In this document: piece after piece, positions 25,234 through 35,126 of the stretch
How the letters are laid out: each line of letters begins with the position of its first letter
Numbering within the stretch: the stretch's first letter is position 1
Assembly (NCBI GenBank): GCA_026004735.1
Contig: BPJS01000001.1
Span: 3,483,641 to 3,547,640 of the forward strand
Length of the DNA: 64,000 nucleotides
Direction: 5' to 3'
From: Isosphaeraceae bacterium
GTDB taxonomy: Bacteria > Planctomycetota > Planctomycetia > Isosphaerales > Isosphaeraceae
Program-made: the position numbers and the translations under genes
Notes under the pieces: model-generated
Database searches by the model: none
Seen by the model: only the letters and a program-made list of their open reading frames with translations
What the model was told of the DNA's origin: nothing

Positions 25234-27087
25234 ATGAGGGATGAGGGCGCGTCCGAGGAACCGACTCTGGGCGAGAGGCCGACGCGCGTTGCGAGCGAGA
25301 CCGGAGCCGATGCCCAGATGCCCGAGCATCCGCGGTTGCTGGTAATCGGACGCGAGGGTCGCTCCGACCCCAGCTTGCTGGCTCCGCTGGCCGACCACTA
25401 CGAGCTGGTGCATGCCCCGACGATGGCGCACGCGCTCGCGCTGTTGCGTCAGCAAACGTTCGCCGGAGTGTTGGTTGAGAACAGCCAACTGGCGGCGGTG
25501 CGGAACGCGGGCCTGCTGCTGCAATCGGATGAGATCCTGGACGCGATCGCCGATGGCGTCGCGGTGGTCGACGTGGAGGGGCGGATCCTCTGGTGTAATC
25601 CGGAATTCCGGCGCATGACCGGCAGCGATCAGGATCCGGTGGATCTGCGATTGATGCGGGCGTTGGGGCATCCGGAGCTGCTGGAGTCGGATGGGGACCC
25701 GCTCGAAGCGGCGGTCAGGACGGGCCGATCCACGTCGGCGTTGCTGCGTGTGGAGGCCAATCGGTATCTCCAACTGACCGTGACGCCGGTTCTGGACTCG
25801 AGCGGCAAGATCTGCCAACTGATTACGCTGACTCGCGATGTGACGGCCGAGGAGCTGCAACGCCAGAAACTCGACGCGATCCACAAAGCCGGTGAAGAGC
25901 TGGCTGACCTGACCCCGGCCGAGCTTCTGGAACTGAGTGTCGAGGAGCGGGTCGATCTGCTCAAGCTGAATATTGTCCGGCATATGAAGGATCTGCTTGG
26001 GCTGGATTTTATCGAGATCCGGCTGATCGACCGGGCAACGGGCCGGCTGGTGCCACTGGTCTCCGAGGGGATGACGCCGCTAGCGGCCAACCGCGAGCTT
26101 TACGCCCGCCGGGAAGGCAACGGCGTGACCGGGTTTGTGGCCGTGACCGGCAAGAGCTACTTGTGTCGTGACACCTCGTCTGATCCGCTCTACCTGGAAG
26201 GGGCGCCGGAGGCGCGAAGCTCGTTGACGGTGCCGCTGATGTTTCACGGAACGGTGATTGGGACACTCAACGTCGAGAATCAGCTTCCCAACGCCTTTGA
26301 CGAGCGGGATCGTCAGTTTCTGGAGATCTATGGCCGAAGCGTGGCCTTGGCGCTCAATACCCTGGAATTGCTTCAGACGGAAAAGTCGGTGGCGACCAGC
26401 GCGTCGGTCGAGGCGATCAGCCGCGCCCTGGCTTTGCCGATCGACGACATTCTGAACGACGCGATGATTGTCCTGGATCGCTACGCGGGCCACGACGAGG
26501 ACATTTTGGCACGGCTGCGGCATTTGATCAGCCGGGGTCAGGAGATTCGCAATCTGGTGCAACAGGTTGGGGTGTCGATGGTGCCTGAAGCGACGCAGGC
26601 CAAGCCGCCCGCGCCGCTAGCGGGGGTTCGGCTGCTCGTGGTCGATGCCGAGGAAGCGATTCGCAAGGCGGCCCACAGCGTGCTGGGCGATCAAGGGGCG
26701 CAGGTCGATACGGCACGTGAGGCCAGCGAGGCGCTGGCGCGGGCGCGGCTGATTCCGTATTCGATCGCCCTGACCGATATCCGTCTGCCGGATATGAACG
26801 GGTACGAGATCTACCACAAGCTGCGGGAGATCCGGCCGGAGATGCCGGTGATCCTGATGACGGGCTTTGGGTACGACCCGACCCATTCGATCGTCAAGGC
26901 GCGTCAGGAAGGGCTACAGACGGTTCTCTACAAGCCGTTTCGTCCAGATCGGCTGATCGAGGCCGTCGAGCAGACGCTGCGGCGTCCGCGGACTGAGGCG
27001 GAGACAGCGGCTCGGCCCGCGCCGGAGCGGGTCGAGACTGTTGATCCGAGGCAACCTGACCAAGACACTCCGGCCTCGATCGCGTAG
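25234..27087 (+). CDS. PAS-GAF-receiver signalling protein without a recognisable kinase domain
   Basis: Of 617 residues, 30-95 look like a degenerate receiver (PRLLVIGREG), about 100-220 a PAS domain (ILDAIADGVAVVDVEGRILWCNPEF), 235-395 a GAF domain (SLTVPLMFHGTVIGTLNVEN), and 465-585 a canonical receiver with the phospho-acceptor Asp in SIALTDIRLPDMNG and the Lys in VLYKPFRP. Residues 395-455 are helical but lack a clear H-box, and no HATPase is present, so the protein needs a separate kinase. The ligand of the sensor domains is unknown. Confidence 0.82.
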   Translation: MRDEGASEEPTLGERPTRVASETGADAQMPEHPRLLVIGREGRSDPSLLAPLADHYELVHAPTMAHALALLRQQTFAGVLVENSQLAAVRNAGLLLQSDEILDAIADGVAVVDVEGRILWCNPEFRRMTGSDQDPVDLRLMRALGHPELLESDGDPLEAAVRTGRSTSALLRVEANRYLQLTVTPVLDSSGKICQLITLTRDVTAEELQRQKLDAIHKAGEELADLTPAELLELSVEERVDLLKLNIVRHMKDLLGLDFIEIRLIDRATGRLVPLVSEGMTPLAANRELYARREGNGVTGFVAVTGKSYLCRDTSSDPLYLEGAPEARSSLTVPLMFHGTVIGTLNVENQLPNAFDERDRQFLEIYGRSVALALNTLELLQTEKSVATSASVEAISRALALPIDDILNDAMIVLDRYAGHDEDILARLRHLISRGQEIRNLVQQVGVSMVPEATQAKPPAPLAGVRLLVVDAEEAIRKAAHSVLGDQGAQVDTAREASEALARARLIPYSIALTDIRLPDMNGYEIYHKLREIRPEMPVILMTGFGYDPTHSIVKARQEGLQTVLYKPFRPDRLIEAVEQTLRRPRTEAETAARPAPERVETVDPRQPDQDTPASIA

Positions 27088-27169
27088 GGTTATTGCGCCT
27101 GCGTGGCCACGGAGGGCGCGACGCGGGCGGCGGACCGGGCCGCTCCCCGGGGCGAGGCCGTTACTGCTT

Positions 27170-28414
27170 ATGGCTACGCCGGTTGCGTGGATCTGGTTGA
27201 TCGGGGCTGGGGTTGGTCATCTTTGCCTCGTGGTTCTGGCGGTCAATGTGTTGCATTCGTTGGGGTGGCGGAGCCACTGGATCGAGTCGGCGACGCTGGC
27301 TGGGCTCGGACTGGTTGGCCTGGCGAGCCTGGGGATTGCCGTCTGGGCGCTGGGGGTTGGCCCCGAGGGCTGGGGCGGACCGCTCGGGGCCTATGGGGCG
27401 CTGGCGGGGGTGGTTGGATGGGTAGGGTTGCCGATCGTCACGGTATGGCGGTTGTGCCGGCGTCCGCCGGTTGGGTTGCGGCGGGTCTCGGTCCCGTTGC
27501 CGATGGCTGGGGAGCCGCGGTCGTGTTACATCGGAGATGGTCCCGGCAGTCGTATTCTGCGGTTGCCGGGAAACCAGTCGCTCGAGCCGCGGCTGGACGA
27601 GCTGAGCGTCGTCGTCGAGCGGTTGCCGCGGGGTTTGGATGGGTTGTCGATCATTCACCTGACGGACTTGCATCTGGCGCCGTGCTATGACCGGCGATTT
27701 TTCGAAGAGGTGATGGACCTGGCGGCGGGCTTGGAACCCGACTTGGTGCTGGTGACGGGCGATATCGTCGAGCACGACGATGCGGTGAGCTGGATTGCGC
27801 CGGTGTTGGGGCGGCTTCGGGGCCGGCTTGGGCAATACGCGATTGTGGGCAACCACGACTTTCGCCACGGTGAAGCGGCGGTCCGCCGGGGGATTGCGGC
27901 AGCCGGTTATGTGGACGTGGACGGTCTCTGGCACACGATCGAGACTCCGGCCGGGCGGATTGCGGTGGGCGGCACGTCGGCTCCCTGGGGGCCGGATTTG
28001 ACGCGCCAGGGCATGCCGAAGGCGGGATTGCGGATCGTCCTCAGTCACTCGCCCGATCCATTCCCGCGGATTGCGCGCTGGAACGCGGTCGATCTGATGC
28101 TCTGCGGGCATAACCATGGGGGACAGATTCGGGTGCCGGTGCTGGGTTCGATTCTGGTACCGAGCCGTTATTCCCGGCGGTTCGACCAGGGGCAATTCCG
28201 ACGGGGGCGGACGCTGATGCATGTCGGGCGCGGGCTGGGCGCCAAGCATCCGCTCCGGTGGAACTGTCCGCCGGAACTGACCCGGATCGTCCTCCGATCG
28301 CCGGTGGCGATGGGCAGCGCTGGCTCGGTGGGATCCGGCCACGCCGCCGCGGCCGAACCGCTCTGGGCTGGGTACGGAGGTCGCGGGCTGTGGCCGCGGA
28401 CGGTTTTCGGGTAA
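27170..28414 (+). CDS. membrane-anchored calcineurin-like metallophosphoesterase
   Basis: A 414-residue protein (ATG at 27170; the frame is open to 27041). Three hydrophobic segments precede a metallophosphoesterase domain from about residue 155. All motifs are present: HLTDLHLAPCYD, VTGDIVEHDD, VGNHDF, LSHSPD and CGHNHGGQI. The arrangement resembles the YkuE/LpxG-type phosphoesterases that act on lipid or nucleotide phosphates at the membrane. The C-terminal 45 residues are Gly/Ala rich and unassigned. Confidence 0.9.
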   Translation: MATPVAWIWLIGAGVGHLCLVVLAVNVLHSLGWRSHWIESATLAGLGLVGLASLGIAVWALGVGPEGWGGPLGAYGALAGVVGWVGLPIVTVWRLCRRPPVGLRRVSVPLPMAGEPRSCYIGDGPGSRILRLPGNQSLEPRLDELSVVVERLPRGLDGLSIIHLTDLHLAPCYDRRFFEEVMDLAAGLEPDLVLVTGDIVEHDDAVSWIAPVLGRLRGRLGQYAIVGNHDFRHGEAAVRRGIAAAGYVDVDGLWHTIETPAGRIAVGGTSAPWGPDLTRQGMPKAGLRIVLSHSPDPFPRIARWNAVDLMLCGHNHGGQIRVPVLGSILVPSRYSRRFDQGQFRRGRTLMHVGRGLGAKHPLRWNCPPELTRIVLRSPVAMGSAGSVGSGHAAAAEPLWAGYGGRGLWPRTVFG

Positions 28415-28596
28415 TTGGCTGAATCCCGGCGGCGGTGGGACGAATCCTCTCTGACGCGAGGGACTCGAACCGAAGTCGAGGCCTGCCGCGACGCAACCCC
28501 CCGAGCAGGGCGGCGATGGAGAGAGACTGCCGAGCGACGTAGGGGGCGAACGACGAGTCCGCGGTCCGGATTCGATCCGGCATGGGAGCAAGTGCC

Positions 28597-29478
28597 ATGA
28601 TCAACCCGATTGCATTTCTGGCGTTTTTCCTGATCGAGGCGCTGACCGTCGCGCTGGCGGTCTGGCTTCGCGGCGCCGGCGAAGCCGTGGTTGCGGCGAT
28701 TCTTGGTGTCGGAACGCTCGTCGCGATTCTCGTAGCTACGGCCATACGCCTGGCGGCGCAGTGGGAGCGCGGGGTCGTTTTCCGACTGGGCAAGTATCGG
28801 GACACGAGAGGTCCGGGTCTGTTCGTCGTGATCCCGTTCATCGACCAGGTGCGGATGGTGGATACCCGGGTGCTGGCCGTCAACGTGCCGAAACAGCAGG
28901 TGATCACGCGTGACAACGTGCCCGTGACGATCGACGGGGTCCTGTTCTTCCGGGTCAAGAACGCCGCCGAGGCGATCATTTCGGTCCAGGACTACCGTTA
29001 CGTGATCTCAAACTACGCCCAGACTTCGCTCCGCGACGTCATCGGCCAGATGAACCTCGATCAGCTTCTGACCGAACGCGAGCAGATCGCCAAGCTGATC
29101 GAACAGCACGTGGAAAACGATACGAAGGGATGGGGTCTCGAAGTCACGGGGCTACGGATTCAGGACATCGACATGCCCGAGGAACTCAAAAAGATGATGT
29201 CGCGGCAGGCCTCGGCCGAGCGAGAGAAGCGCGCCAATATCACCAAGGCGGAAGGCGACCGCGACGCCGCCATCAATCTGGCCGAGGCCGCACGGACGAT
29301 GCGCGAAAGCCCCGGCGCGATGCAGCTTCGGACGCTCCAGACGATCGACGGTCTCGGTCCGACCTCCTCGAATACGGTCGTCCTGGCCGTACCGGTCGAG
29401 CTGATGGAATTGGTGAGCAGGACCGCGGACCGCTGGTCGGCCAGAGCTACGACCCTCAACGACGCCACCGGCTCCTGA
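28597..29478 (+). CDS. SPFH/band 7 (slipin-like) protein
   Basis: A 293-residue protein. ATG at 28597 is preferred, with GGGAG 8-9 nt upstream; ATG at 28582 would add five residues. Two N-terminal hydrophobic helices are followed by the SPFH domain with QWERGVVFRLGKYR, GPGLFVVIPFIDQVRMVDTR and YVISNYAQTSLRDVIGQMNLDQLL, and a helical coiled-coil end with AEREKRANITKAEGDRDAAINLAEA. Stomatin/slipin relatives form membrane microdomain oligomers and often pair with an NfeD protease, which is not seen here. Confidence 0.93.
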   Translation: MINPIAFLAFFLIEALTVALAVWLRGAGEAVVAAILGVGTLVAILVATAIRLAAQWERGVVFRLGKYRDTRGPGLFVVIPFIDQVRMVDTRVLAVNVPKQQVITRDNVPVTIDGVLFFRVKNAAEAIISVQDYRYVISNYAQTSLRDVIGQMNLDQLLTEREQIAKLIEQHVENDTKGWGLEVTGLRIQDIDMPEELKKMMSRQASAEREKRANITKAEGDRDAAINLAEAARTMRESPGAMQLRTLQTIDGLGPTSSNTVVLAVPVELMELVSRTADRWSARATTLNDATGS

Positions 29479-29609
29479 ACAATCGGGGCGGCGACCCGAC
29501 GACCACACTCCCAGGACGTTGCTAGGCAACCCCGCTCCCGCTTGCCACGCGGACGATGGAGGGATTACTTTTGTCAGAGTTGAACGTGCAACCGGGAGGG
29601 GGGGCCGCG

Positions 29610-31253
29610 ATGGGAGAGATCGAGCGTCGGCTCCGACAAGCGCGGCGTCGGCTGTTGATGCAGCAATTCCTGGCCACGTGGGTTTGGACTCTGAGCGTGG
29701 CGTTGGTGGTGGCCGCGGCCGTCGTCGGGTTGCGAACGTTGGGTATCAGGGTCTGGGCGGAAGTTGGGGGCGGGATGGTGGCCGCCGGGGCGGTGGTCGT
29801 TTCGTTGCTGGCCGCGGTCGGATGGGTTGTCTGGCGGGGTCCGTCGCGGCTGGAGGTCGCGCGGACGCTGGATCGGCTGTTCGGGCTTGAGGAGCGGCTG
29901 AGTACGGTGGTTGGCCTGCCGGCGGCGGTATGCGAAACCCCGGCGGGCCGCGCGGTGGTGCGTGATGCGGCCCGGCGGGTGGCGGAACTCGAGGTCCGGG
30001 AGCGGCTGCGGCTCGCGCGGCCGCCGCGCCTGTGGCTGCCGATCGGAGCGGCTGTGGTCTTTGGGGTCGTGAGTCTGCTTCCGGAGCGGCTCTTGGCCCG
30101 GCGAACGGCTGAGGCTGCGGCCTCCGAGCTTTCGCCGGAGCAACGCGAGCGAGCCGAACGCGTGATTCGCAAGGTCGGGCAGTCCGTGGCCGAGAAGCGC
30201 ACGCAGCAGCTCGCCCAACCCGAGGGGCAGACGGGCCGGGTGCTGGCCGAGCTGGAACGTGCGCTGGACCGACTGGCCCAATCGCCGCCAGCCGACAAGC
30301 AGCAGGCCCTGGTGGCGCTGAATCAACTGGCCAGCACGATCCAGGACCGGCGTCAGCAGGTCGGGGGGCTGGAGCAGCTCAGCCGGCAACTGGAGCAACT
30401 CAAGGAGATGGCCGGCGGTCCGGCCGGGCAATTTGGTCGGGAGCTGGCTCGGGGAAATTATTCGGCGGCCGCGCAGCAACTCCAGACACTGCGAGAGAAA
30501 TTAAACTCGGGCGAAATGAGCGCAAGCCAGCAGCAAGAGCTTGCGCGACAGCTCGACGCGCTCAGGAAACAGATCGAGCGGATGGCCGACCTGGAGCAGC
30601 AACGCAAGCTGTTGGAAGACGCGCGCAAGAATGGCCTGATCACCGAGCAGCAATACCAGGAGCAGAAGGCGCGGCTCGATCAGCAGGCCGAGGATTTGCG
30701 AGCGTTACAGGATCTCGCTCGGCGGCTCGGGAAGGCCCAGCAAGAGCTTGCGGCCGGTCAGATGCGTCAGGCCGCTCAGACGCTTTCCTCGCTCCAAGAG
30801 CAGCTTGAGGAGATGGCGGCCACGGCCCAGGAGATCGAGGCCCTGGACGGTGCACTGGCCGATCTTCAGGATGCCAAGCAAGCGCTGGCTGATGACAGCC
30901 TGAATCAAATCGGTCAGACGCTGGAGGGGGTCATCGGCCAGGGGCTAGGCAATCAATTCGGACGGGGAGTGGGTCTGAGCCGCGGCCGTGGTCAGGGCGA
31001 TCGCCCCGAGGCTCCCGACGATACGTCCGCCTACAACACCAAGGTCAGACAGCAAGTGACGAAGGGCAAGGCGTTTTCCGCAGGATTTACCGACCCGTCG
31101 CGCCAGGTCCGCGGCCAGAGCATCCTCGAGAGCCAGGAAGCCGTGGAAGCGGCCGCCAGCCAGGCAGCCGAGGCCCTGGTCGATCAACGCATTCCGCAGT
31201 CCATGCGCAAGCACGTGCAACATTACTTCGACCGGGTGAGGACAGGCCCGTAG
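29610..31253 (+). CDS. membrane protein with long coiled coil (DUF4175-like)
   Basis: ATG at 29610 follows a strong GGGAGGGGG ribosome-binding stretch and is preferred over 29556; the product is about 547 residues. Two or three TM segments lie within residues 15-80 and one more at about 150-170. Residues 190-430 are an extended Gln/Leu/Glu coiled coil with LDALRKQIERMADLEQQRK and similar heptads. The Gly-rich GLGNQFGRGVGLSRGRGQGD linker leads to a short C-terminal domain. It resembles planctomycete/proteobacterial DUF4175-type proteins that occur with MoxR and von Willebrand genes; a MoxR gene is 10 kb away. The function is unknown. Confidence 0.65.
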   Translation: MGEIERRLRQARRRLLMQQFLATWVWTLSVALVVAAAVVGLRTLGIRVWAEVGGGMVAAGAVVVSLLAAVGWVVWRGPSRLEVARTLDRLFGLEERLSTVVGLPAAVCETPAGRAVVRDAARRVAELEVRERLRLARPPRLWLPIGAAVVFGVVSLLPERLLARRTAEAAASELSPEQRERAERVIRKVGQSVAEKRTQQLAQPEGQTGRVLAELERALDRLAQSPPADKQQALVALNQLASTIQDRRQQVGGLEQLSRQLEQLKEMAGGPAGQFGRELARGNYSAAAQQLQTLREKLNSGEMSASQQQELARQLDALRKQIERMADLEQQRKLLEDARKNGLITEQQYQEQKARLDQQAEDLRALQDLARRLGKAQQELAAGQMRQAAQTLSSLQEQLEEMAATAQEIEALDGALADLQDAKQALADDSLNQIGQTLEGVIGQGLGNQFGRGVGLSRGRGQGDRPEAPDDTSAYNTKVRQQVTKGKAFSAGFTDPSRQVRGQSILESQEAVEAAASQAAEALVDQRIPQSMRKHVQHYFDRVRTGP

Positions 31254-31520
31254 CTTCGCCGAGAGGGAACGCCCGGTCGCAGGTCCCCGAGTTGGACGGA
31301 CTGCCGAAGGCGTCGGCCCCGACTGGGATCATTGGCGATCCTGAGAGGCGGGCGGTGGGTTCAGGTGGTTTTGAAGGGTCAAGAGAGGAGCGGACCGGGT
31401 AAGGGCTGACGCCGCGCCGATCTGGTCCGAGGCGTCGGGTAGGGCGTTCGATCGCGTGAGAGATTGACCCGGCGAGGGGGTGAAGCCGGGGGTTCGGGTT
31501 GGCGGGGGATCTGCGTGGGC

Positions 31521-32939
31521 CTACTCGGGTAGCGGTTTTCCCTTGGTCTCCGGGGCGAAAGGCAAGGCGAGCAGCCCGACCAAGAAGACGGCGCACATGG
31601 TCATCCCGGCGTAACGGATCGCCCGCTCTGGCCCAGCCGCGGCGTAGACCCGACTGGTCAGCAGGCCAAGCATCGTCGGCCCGGCTGCGGCGATCAGACG
31701 GCCCACGTTGTAACAGACGCTGGTACCGGTGCTTCGGAGCCGGGTCGGGAACAGTTCGGGGAAATAGATGGCGTAACCGCCAAAGATCGCGAGCTGGCAA
31801 AACCCCATGATCGGGATCAGGACGAAGATCTGCCAGAAGGCCTGAAGCTGCCAGAAGACGATGAACGTCGCCGCCGCGGCTAGGACGAAGGCGATCGCAA
31901 AGGCGGGCCGGCGTCCGGTCCGCTGCGCCACCAGCGCAAACGAATAGACCCCGAAGAAGGCTCCGGCGTTTTGTACCAGCGAGGTGATGCCTTTCCAGAA
32001 CGTCAAGCGGCCGTTGACTTCTTGCGGCGAGAGGCCCTGCCGCTCGAAATGCGGGCGCATCACAGTGTCGATCAGGTCGAAGCTAAAGAAGCCGATTCCC
32101 CACAGCCCGACCACTCCCGCCAGGGCCAACACCAGTCCGACCAGGGCATGGGGCCTCCAACGGGGATCGGCGAACAGCTCGGCGATGGGGTCGAAGATGG
32201 TGTGGAACAGGTCGGCCAGGAAGCCGCGGCGTGTGGTGGGCTGCCGCGCTTTGACGGCCTCGACCCATTTCTCCGGCTCGCGGAGCCGCGTCATGATCGG
32301 GATGGCGAGCACGGCCGGAGCCAGTCCGATGAAAAACATGGCCCGCCAGGCCTGACCGACGGCTCCGCTCTCCTCGAGCCGGCCCAGGAGCATGCTGGTC
32401 AGGGCCGCGAGCATGTTGCCGACGGCCGAGAGCGCTTGGAGCATACCCAAGGCATAGGGCCGTGAGCGGTCGGGCATTGTCTCGGCGACTAGGGCGACGC
32501 CAACGGCGAATTGCCCACCCACGCCCAGCCCGGTCAGAAAGCGATAGACGCAGAAGTCGATGACGCCGACGGCCAGGCCGCTCAGGCCGGTGAACGCCGA
32601 ATAGGTCAGAACGGTCATGAGCATGGTGCGTGCCCGGCCCAGCTTGTCGCCGAGCGCGCCGAACAAAATCCCGCCCAAGGCCCAGCCGATCATGAAGATC
32701 GTGGTCGAATAGCCGGCGATTTCGCTGATCTGCCCGGCGCGAGAGGTATCGGCGGGGGTGACTCCGAGCAAGGTACGGACCGCCGAGACCCGCGCCAGGT
32801 TGAAGAGCTGTTGATCCATGGTGTCGAATAGCCAGCCCAGGGTGGCCACGGCAAAGACGAACCATTGATACCCCGACAGCCCTCGATACCAGGGTAAGCT
32901 GGACGCTGGGGAGGCAGAGGGTGTTGGGGCGGGGTGCAT
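31521..32939 (-). CDS. MFS transporter (metabolite:H+ symporter type)
   Basis: A 472-residue 12-TM major facilitator. The loop motif GALGDKLGRARTM after TM2 and RFLTGLGVGGQFAVGVAL in TM4 place it near the sugar/metabolite:proton symporter groups; LGWLFDTMDQQLF in TM1 is typical of the aromatic acid/sialate:H+ symporter-like branch. ATG at 32939 is chosen; ATG at 33029 would add a non-membrane 30 residues with no added homology. The substrate is unknown. Confidence 0.88.
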   Translation of the reverse strand: MHPAPTPSASPASSLPWYRGLSGYQWFVFAVATLGWLFDTMDQQLFNLARVSAVRTLLGVTPADTSRAGQISEIAGYSTTIFMIGWALGGILFGALGDKLGRARTMLMTVLTYSAFTGLSGLAVGVIDFCVYRFLTGLGVGGQFAVGVALVAETMPDRSRPYALGMLQALSAVGNMLAALTSMLLGRLEESGAVGQAWRAMFFIGLAPAVLAIPIMTRLREPEKWVEAVKARQPTTRRGFLADLFHTIFDPIAELFADPRWRPHALVGLVLALAGVVGLWGIGFFSFDLIDTVMRPHFERQGLSPQEVNGRLTFWKGITSLVQNAGAFFGVYSFALVAQRTGRRPAFAIAFVLAAAATFIVFWQLQAFWQIFVLIPIMGFCQLAIFGGYAIYFPELFPTRLRSTGTSVCYNVGRLIAAAGPTMLGLLTSRVYAAAGPERAIRYAGMTMCAVFLVGLLALPFAPETKGKPLPE

Positions 32940-33091
32940 GATCGTTTGTTCCGAGAGGCTTTGGAGGCGTCTGCGGGTGCGCTGGCTGGCCCGCGTGTCG
33001 ATCAGACCATCTCGAGCGGTCGTGGGCAATCGCGGACTGGTCGGGACGCCGGTCTCGCCGAAGCGACGGCGGGCCGCTAACTTCTCCAGGC

Positions 33092-35026
33092 ATGATCAAT
33101 CGGGTGCGATGGGCACGTCCAGTCCTCTTGATCGCCTCAGCGGCGTTGACGGCGGTCTTTTTGCTGGGTCTGTACGGAGAGTGGTTTCCGCTGGGGGTGG
33201 TCGGTGAATGGACCTGGAGCCGGCTGCCGAAGGGGATCGGTGTGACGCCGGAGGCAGTTGCGCTGGGGGTGGCGGCGCTGCTCGGGTTTGCCGGTTTTTC
33301 GGTGGCTGGTTTTTGGGTTGTCGATCGAGGCCGGCCGTGGCACCGAGCGGTGTGGGTCGCGGGTCTGGTTCCTCTGGCGGTTGGGGTTGGGCTGATGCTG
33401 CAATCGGCGGCGCCGGCCGGTTTTGGGCTAGCCAAGTGGGTCTTCGCGCAGCATGCGCCTGGCTCGAGCGGATACTACACGGTCGCGCGCTCGGCGGAGA
33501 TGGATGATTGGGTGGGGTTTGTGCGTCGCTATGCTGATTGGGTGGCGGGGCGTGATGTGCTTCATATCGGGACGCATCCGCCGGGGCTATTTGTGTTGTG
33601 GCGGGTGGTGCTTGAGGCGTACCGGGTTGGGCCGGCGGCCGCGCGGATGGTGGTTCAGATCCAGCCGGAGGAGGTTCGGGCGGCGCTGCGCACGCTCGGG
33701 GCGCGGGATCCGATTCCGCTGGCCGACCAGGCGGCGCTGGTCAGTGTCGGCTGGCTGGTTTTGTTGGCCGCGGCGGCGACGGGGCCGCTTGTTTATGCGT
33801 TGGCGCGACGGCTCGACCGTCCCCGGCGCGAAGCGTGGACGGCGGCTGCGCTCTGGCCGGTTGTGCCGTCCGTTTTGCTGTTCCAGCCGACGAGCGACGT
33901 GGCGTTCGTGCTGCCGGCTACGGCCGCGTTGGTCTGTGCGGCACGCGGGCGGGTCGTGGGTGGTTTTGCGGCCGGAGCGGTGCTGGCGTTGGGAATGCAG
34001 TTCAGCCTCGTCTTTCTGGGGGTTGGCTTGGTGGTCGGCCTGATGCTGGCGATGCAGTCGGGCCGATCCTGGGGCGAACGGCTCCGGGCGATCTTGGCGA
34101 CCGGACTCGGGTTCCTGGTCTTGACCGGTCTGATCAGCGTGGTGAGCGGAGCCAGTCCCTGGGCAATCTGGTGGGCCAATCAGCGGAACCATGCCCGGTT
34201 TTATGTCGAGTATCCGCGGTCGTGGGGTGTCTGGCAGTTCGCGAACGCGGCCGAGGTGGCGGTCGGGATCGGGGTGCCGCTCTGCCCCTGGATCGTTCTG
34301 GGCCTGTGGCGTCGTCCGCCTTGCCGTGGGGTGCTGGCGACGGTCGCGGTGCTGGCGGTTCTGCAGCTTTCCGGACGGAGTCTGAGCGAGGTGGCGCGGC
34401 TCTGGATCCCGTTTTTCCCGGGTCTGTTGCTGGCTGCGGCTGCAGGGCTGGCATGGACTGGGGCGGGGGCGATCTCCCTGGGCGGGCTGATTCTGTTGCA
34501 GGGGGTGCAGGTGCTGGCCCTTCAGGGCGCGATTCAGGTGGTCTATTCGCTCGCCGAAGCGGAGTCGGGCGCTTGGCACCGGCCGGTCGCGTGGCCGGTG
34601 TCCGGGGCGGGCGGGCGTCCCTCGGGGAGCGATTGCCCCGGCCTAGACGCCGGTGGGCGGATGGCCGGCCTGCTCGACAGCGCGAAAGATCTGGTCTGGG
34701 GTGTAGGGCTTGGTCACGATCAGGCTGGCCCCGGCGCGGAGGCACTCGTCGCGGCAGTGATCCAAGTGACGGGCCGTGACGACGATCACGGGAATCCGTT
34801 GCCATTGGGGCGAGGTCTTCAACCTCCGACACAGTTCAACCCCGGATTCGTCGGGCAGCATCAGATCGAGGAGGACCAGATCGGGCGGCTGTTGGCTGAT
34901 CAGGCGAACGGCCGTGGCGGCGTCGGGGGCAATCTGGGTGGCGAAGCCGCGCAGGGCCACGACGCGAGCCAGCAAGTGTGCGGCCTGGGGTTCGTCGTCG
35001 ATGATCAACGCGGTCGGCATCTCTGA
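33092..35026 (+). CDS. GT-C-like polytopic membrane protein whose 3' end runs antisense through a response regulator gene
   Basis: Residues 1-505 form a membrane protein with about 11 helices and the loop HIGTHPPGLFVLW, a pattern common in GT-C-type mannosyl/arabinosyl transferases and ArnT relatives; an early loop Asp (SAEMDDW) fits a catalytic position. After about residue 515 the frame has no hydrophobic character and reads low-complexity sequence across the opposite-strand gene at 34643-35020. The original stop may have been lost, or the translated tail is real but unusual. The sugar donor and acceptor are unknown. Confidence 0.65.
   Translation: MINRVRWARPVLLIASAALTAVFLLGLYGEWFPLGVVGEWTWSRLPKGIGVTPEAVALGVAALLGFAGFSVAGFWVVDRGRPWHRAVWVAGLVPLAVGVGLMLQSAAPAGFGLAKWVFAQHAPGSSGYYTVARSAEMDDWVGFVRRYADWVAGRDVLHIGTHPPGLFVLWRVVLEAYRVGPAAARMVVQIQPEEVRAALRTLGARDPIPLADQAALVSVGWLVLLAAAATGPLVYALARRLDRPRREAWTAAALWPVVPSVLLFQPTSDVAFVLPATAALVCAARGRVVGGFAAGAVLALGMQFSLVFLGVGLVVGLMLAMQSGRSWGERLRAILATGLGFLVLTGLISVVSGASPWAIWWANQRNHARFYVEYPRSWGVWQFANAAEVAVGIGVPLCPWIVLGLWRRPPCRGVLATVAVLAVLQLSGRSLSEVARLWIPFFPGLLLAAAAGLAWTGAGAISLGGLILLQGVQVLALQGAIQVVYSLAEAESGAWHRPVAWPVSGAGGRPSGSDCPGLDAGGRMAGLLDSAKDLVWGVGLGHDQAGPGAEALVAAVIQVTGRDDDHGNPLPLGRGLQPPTQFNPGFVGQHQIEEDQIGRLLADQANGRGGVGGNLGGEAAQGHDASQQVCGLGFVVDDQRGRHL
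34643..35020 (-). CDS. single-domain response regulator
   Basis: A 125-residue CheY-like receiver. The acidic pair is in LIIDDEP, the phospho-acceptor Asp in LVLLDLMLPDESG, Thr in VVTARH, and Lys in VTKPYTP. There is no output domain. It is the last of four co-directional two-component genes. It lies wholly within the 3' end of the opposite-strand membrane protein frame. Confidence 0.9.
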   Translation of the reverse strand: MPTALIIDDEPQAAHLLARVVALRGFATQIAPDAATAVRLISQQPPDLVLLDLMLPDESGVELCRRLKTSPQWQRIPVIVVTARHLDHCRDECLRAGASLIVTKPYTPDQIFRAVEQAGHPPTGV

Positions 35027-35126
35027 GAGAGACTCCCGCCGGCGCCAGCGTTTCGCCAGAAGCCGGTTTGTACCCAGACGACGCAGGGGGATCCGGAGCC
35101 TCAGGACTGGCGTTCCGGGTTTCGCA

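Noticed and set aside
28455..28480. T-arm-like GGTTCGAGTCC on the minus strand, as in a tRNA
   Set aside because: The flanking bases do not form a 5-bp T stem and no D or anticodon arm or acceptor pairing is found.
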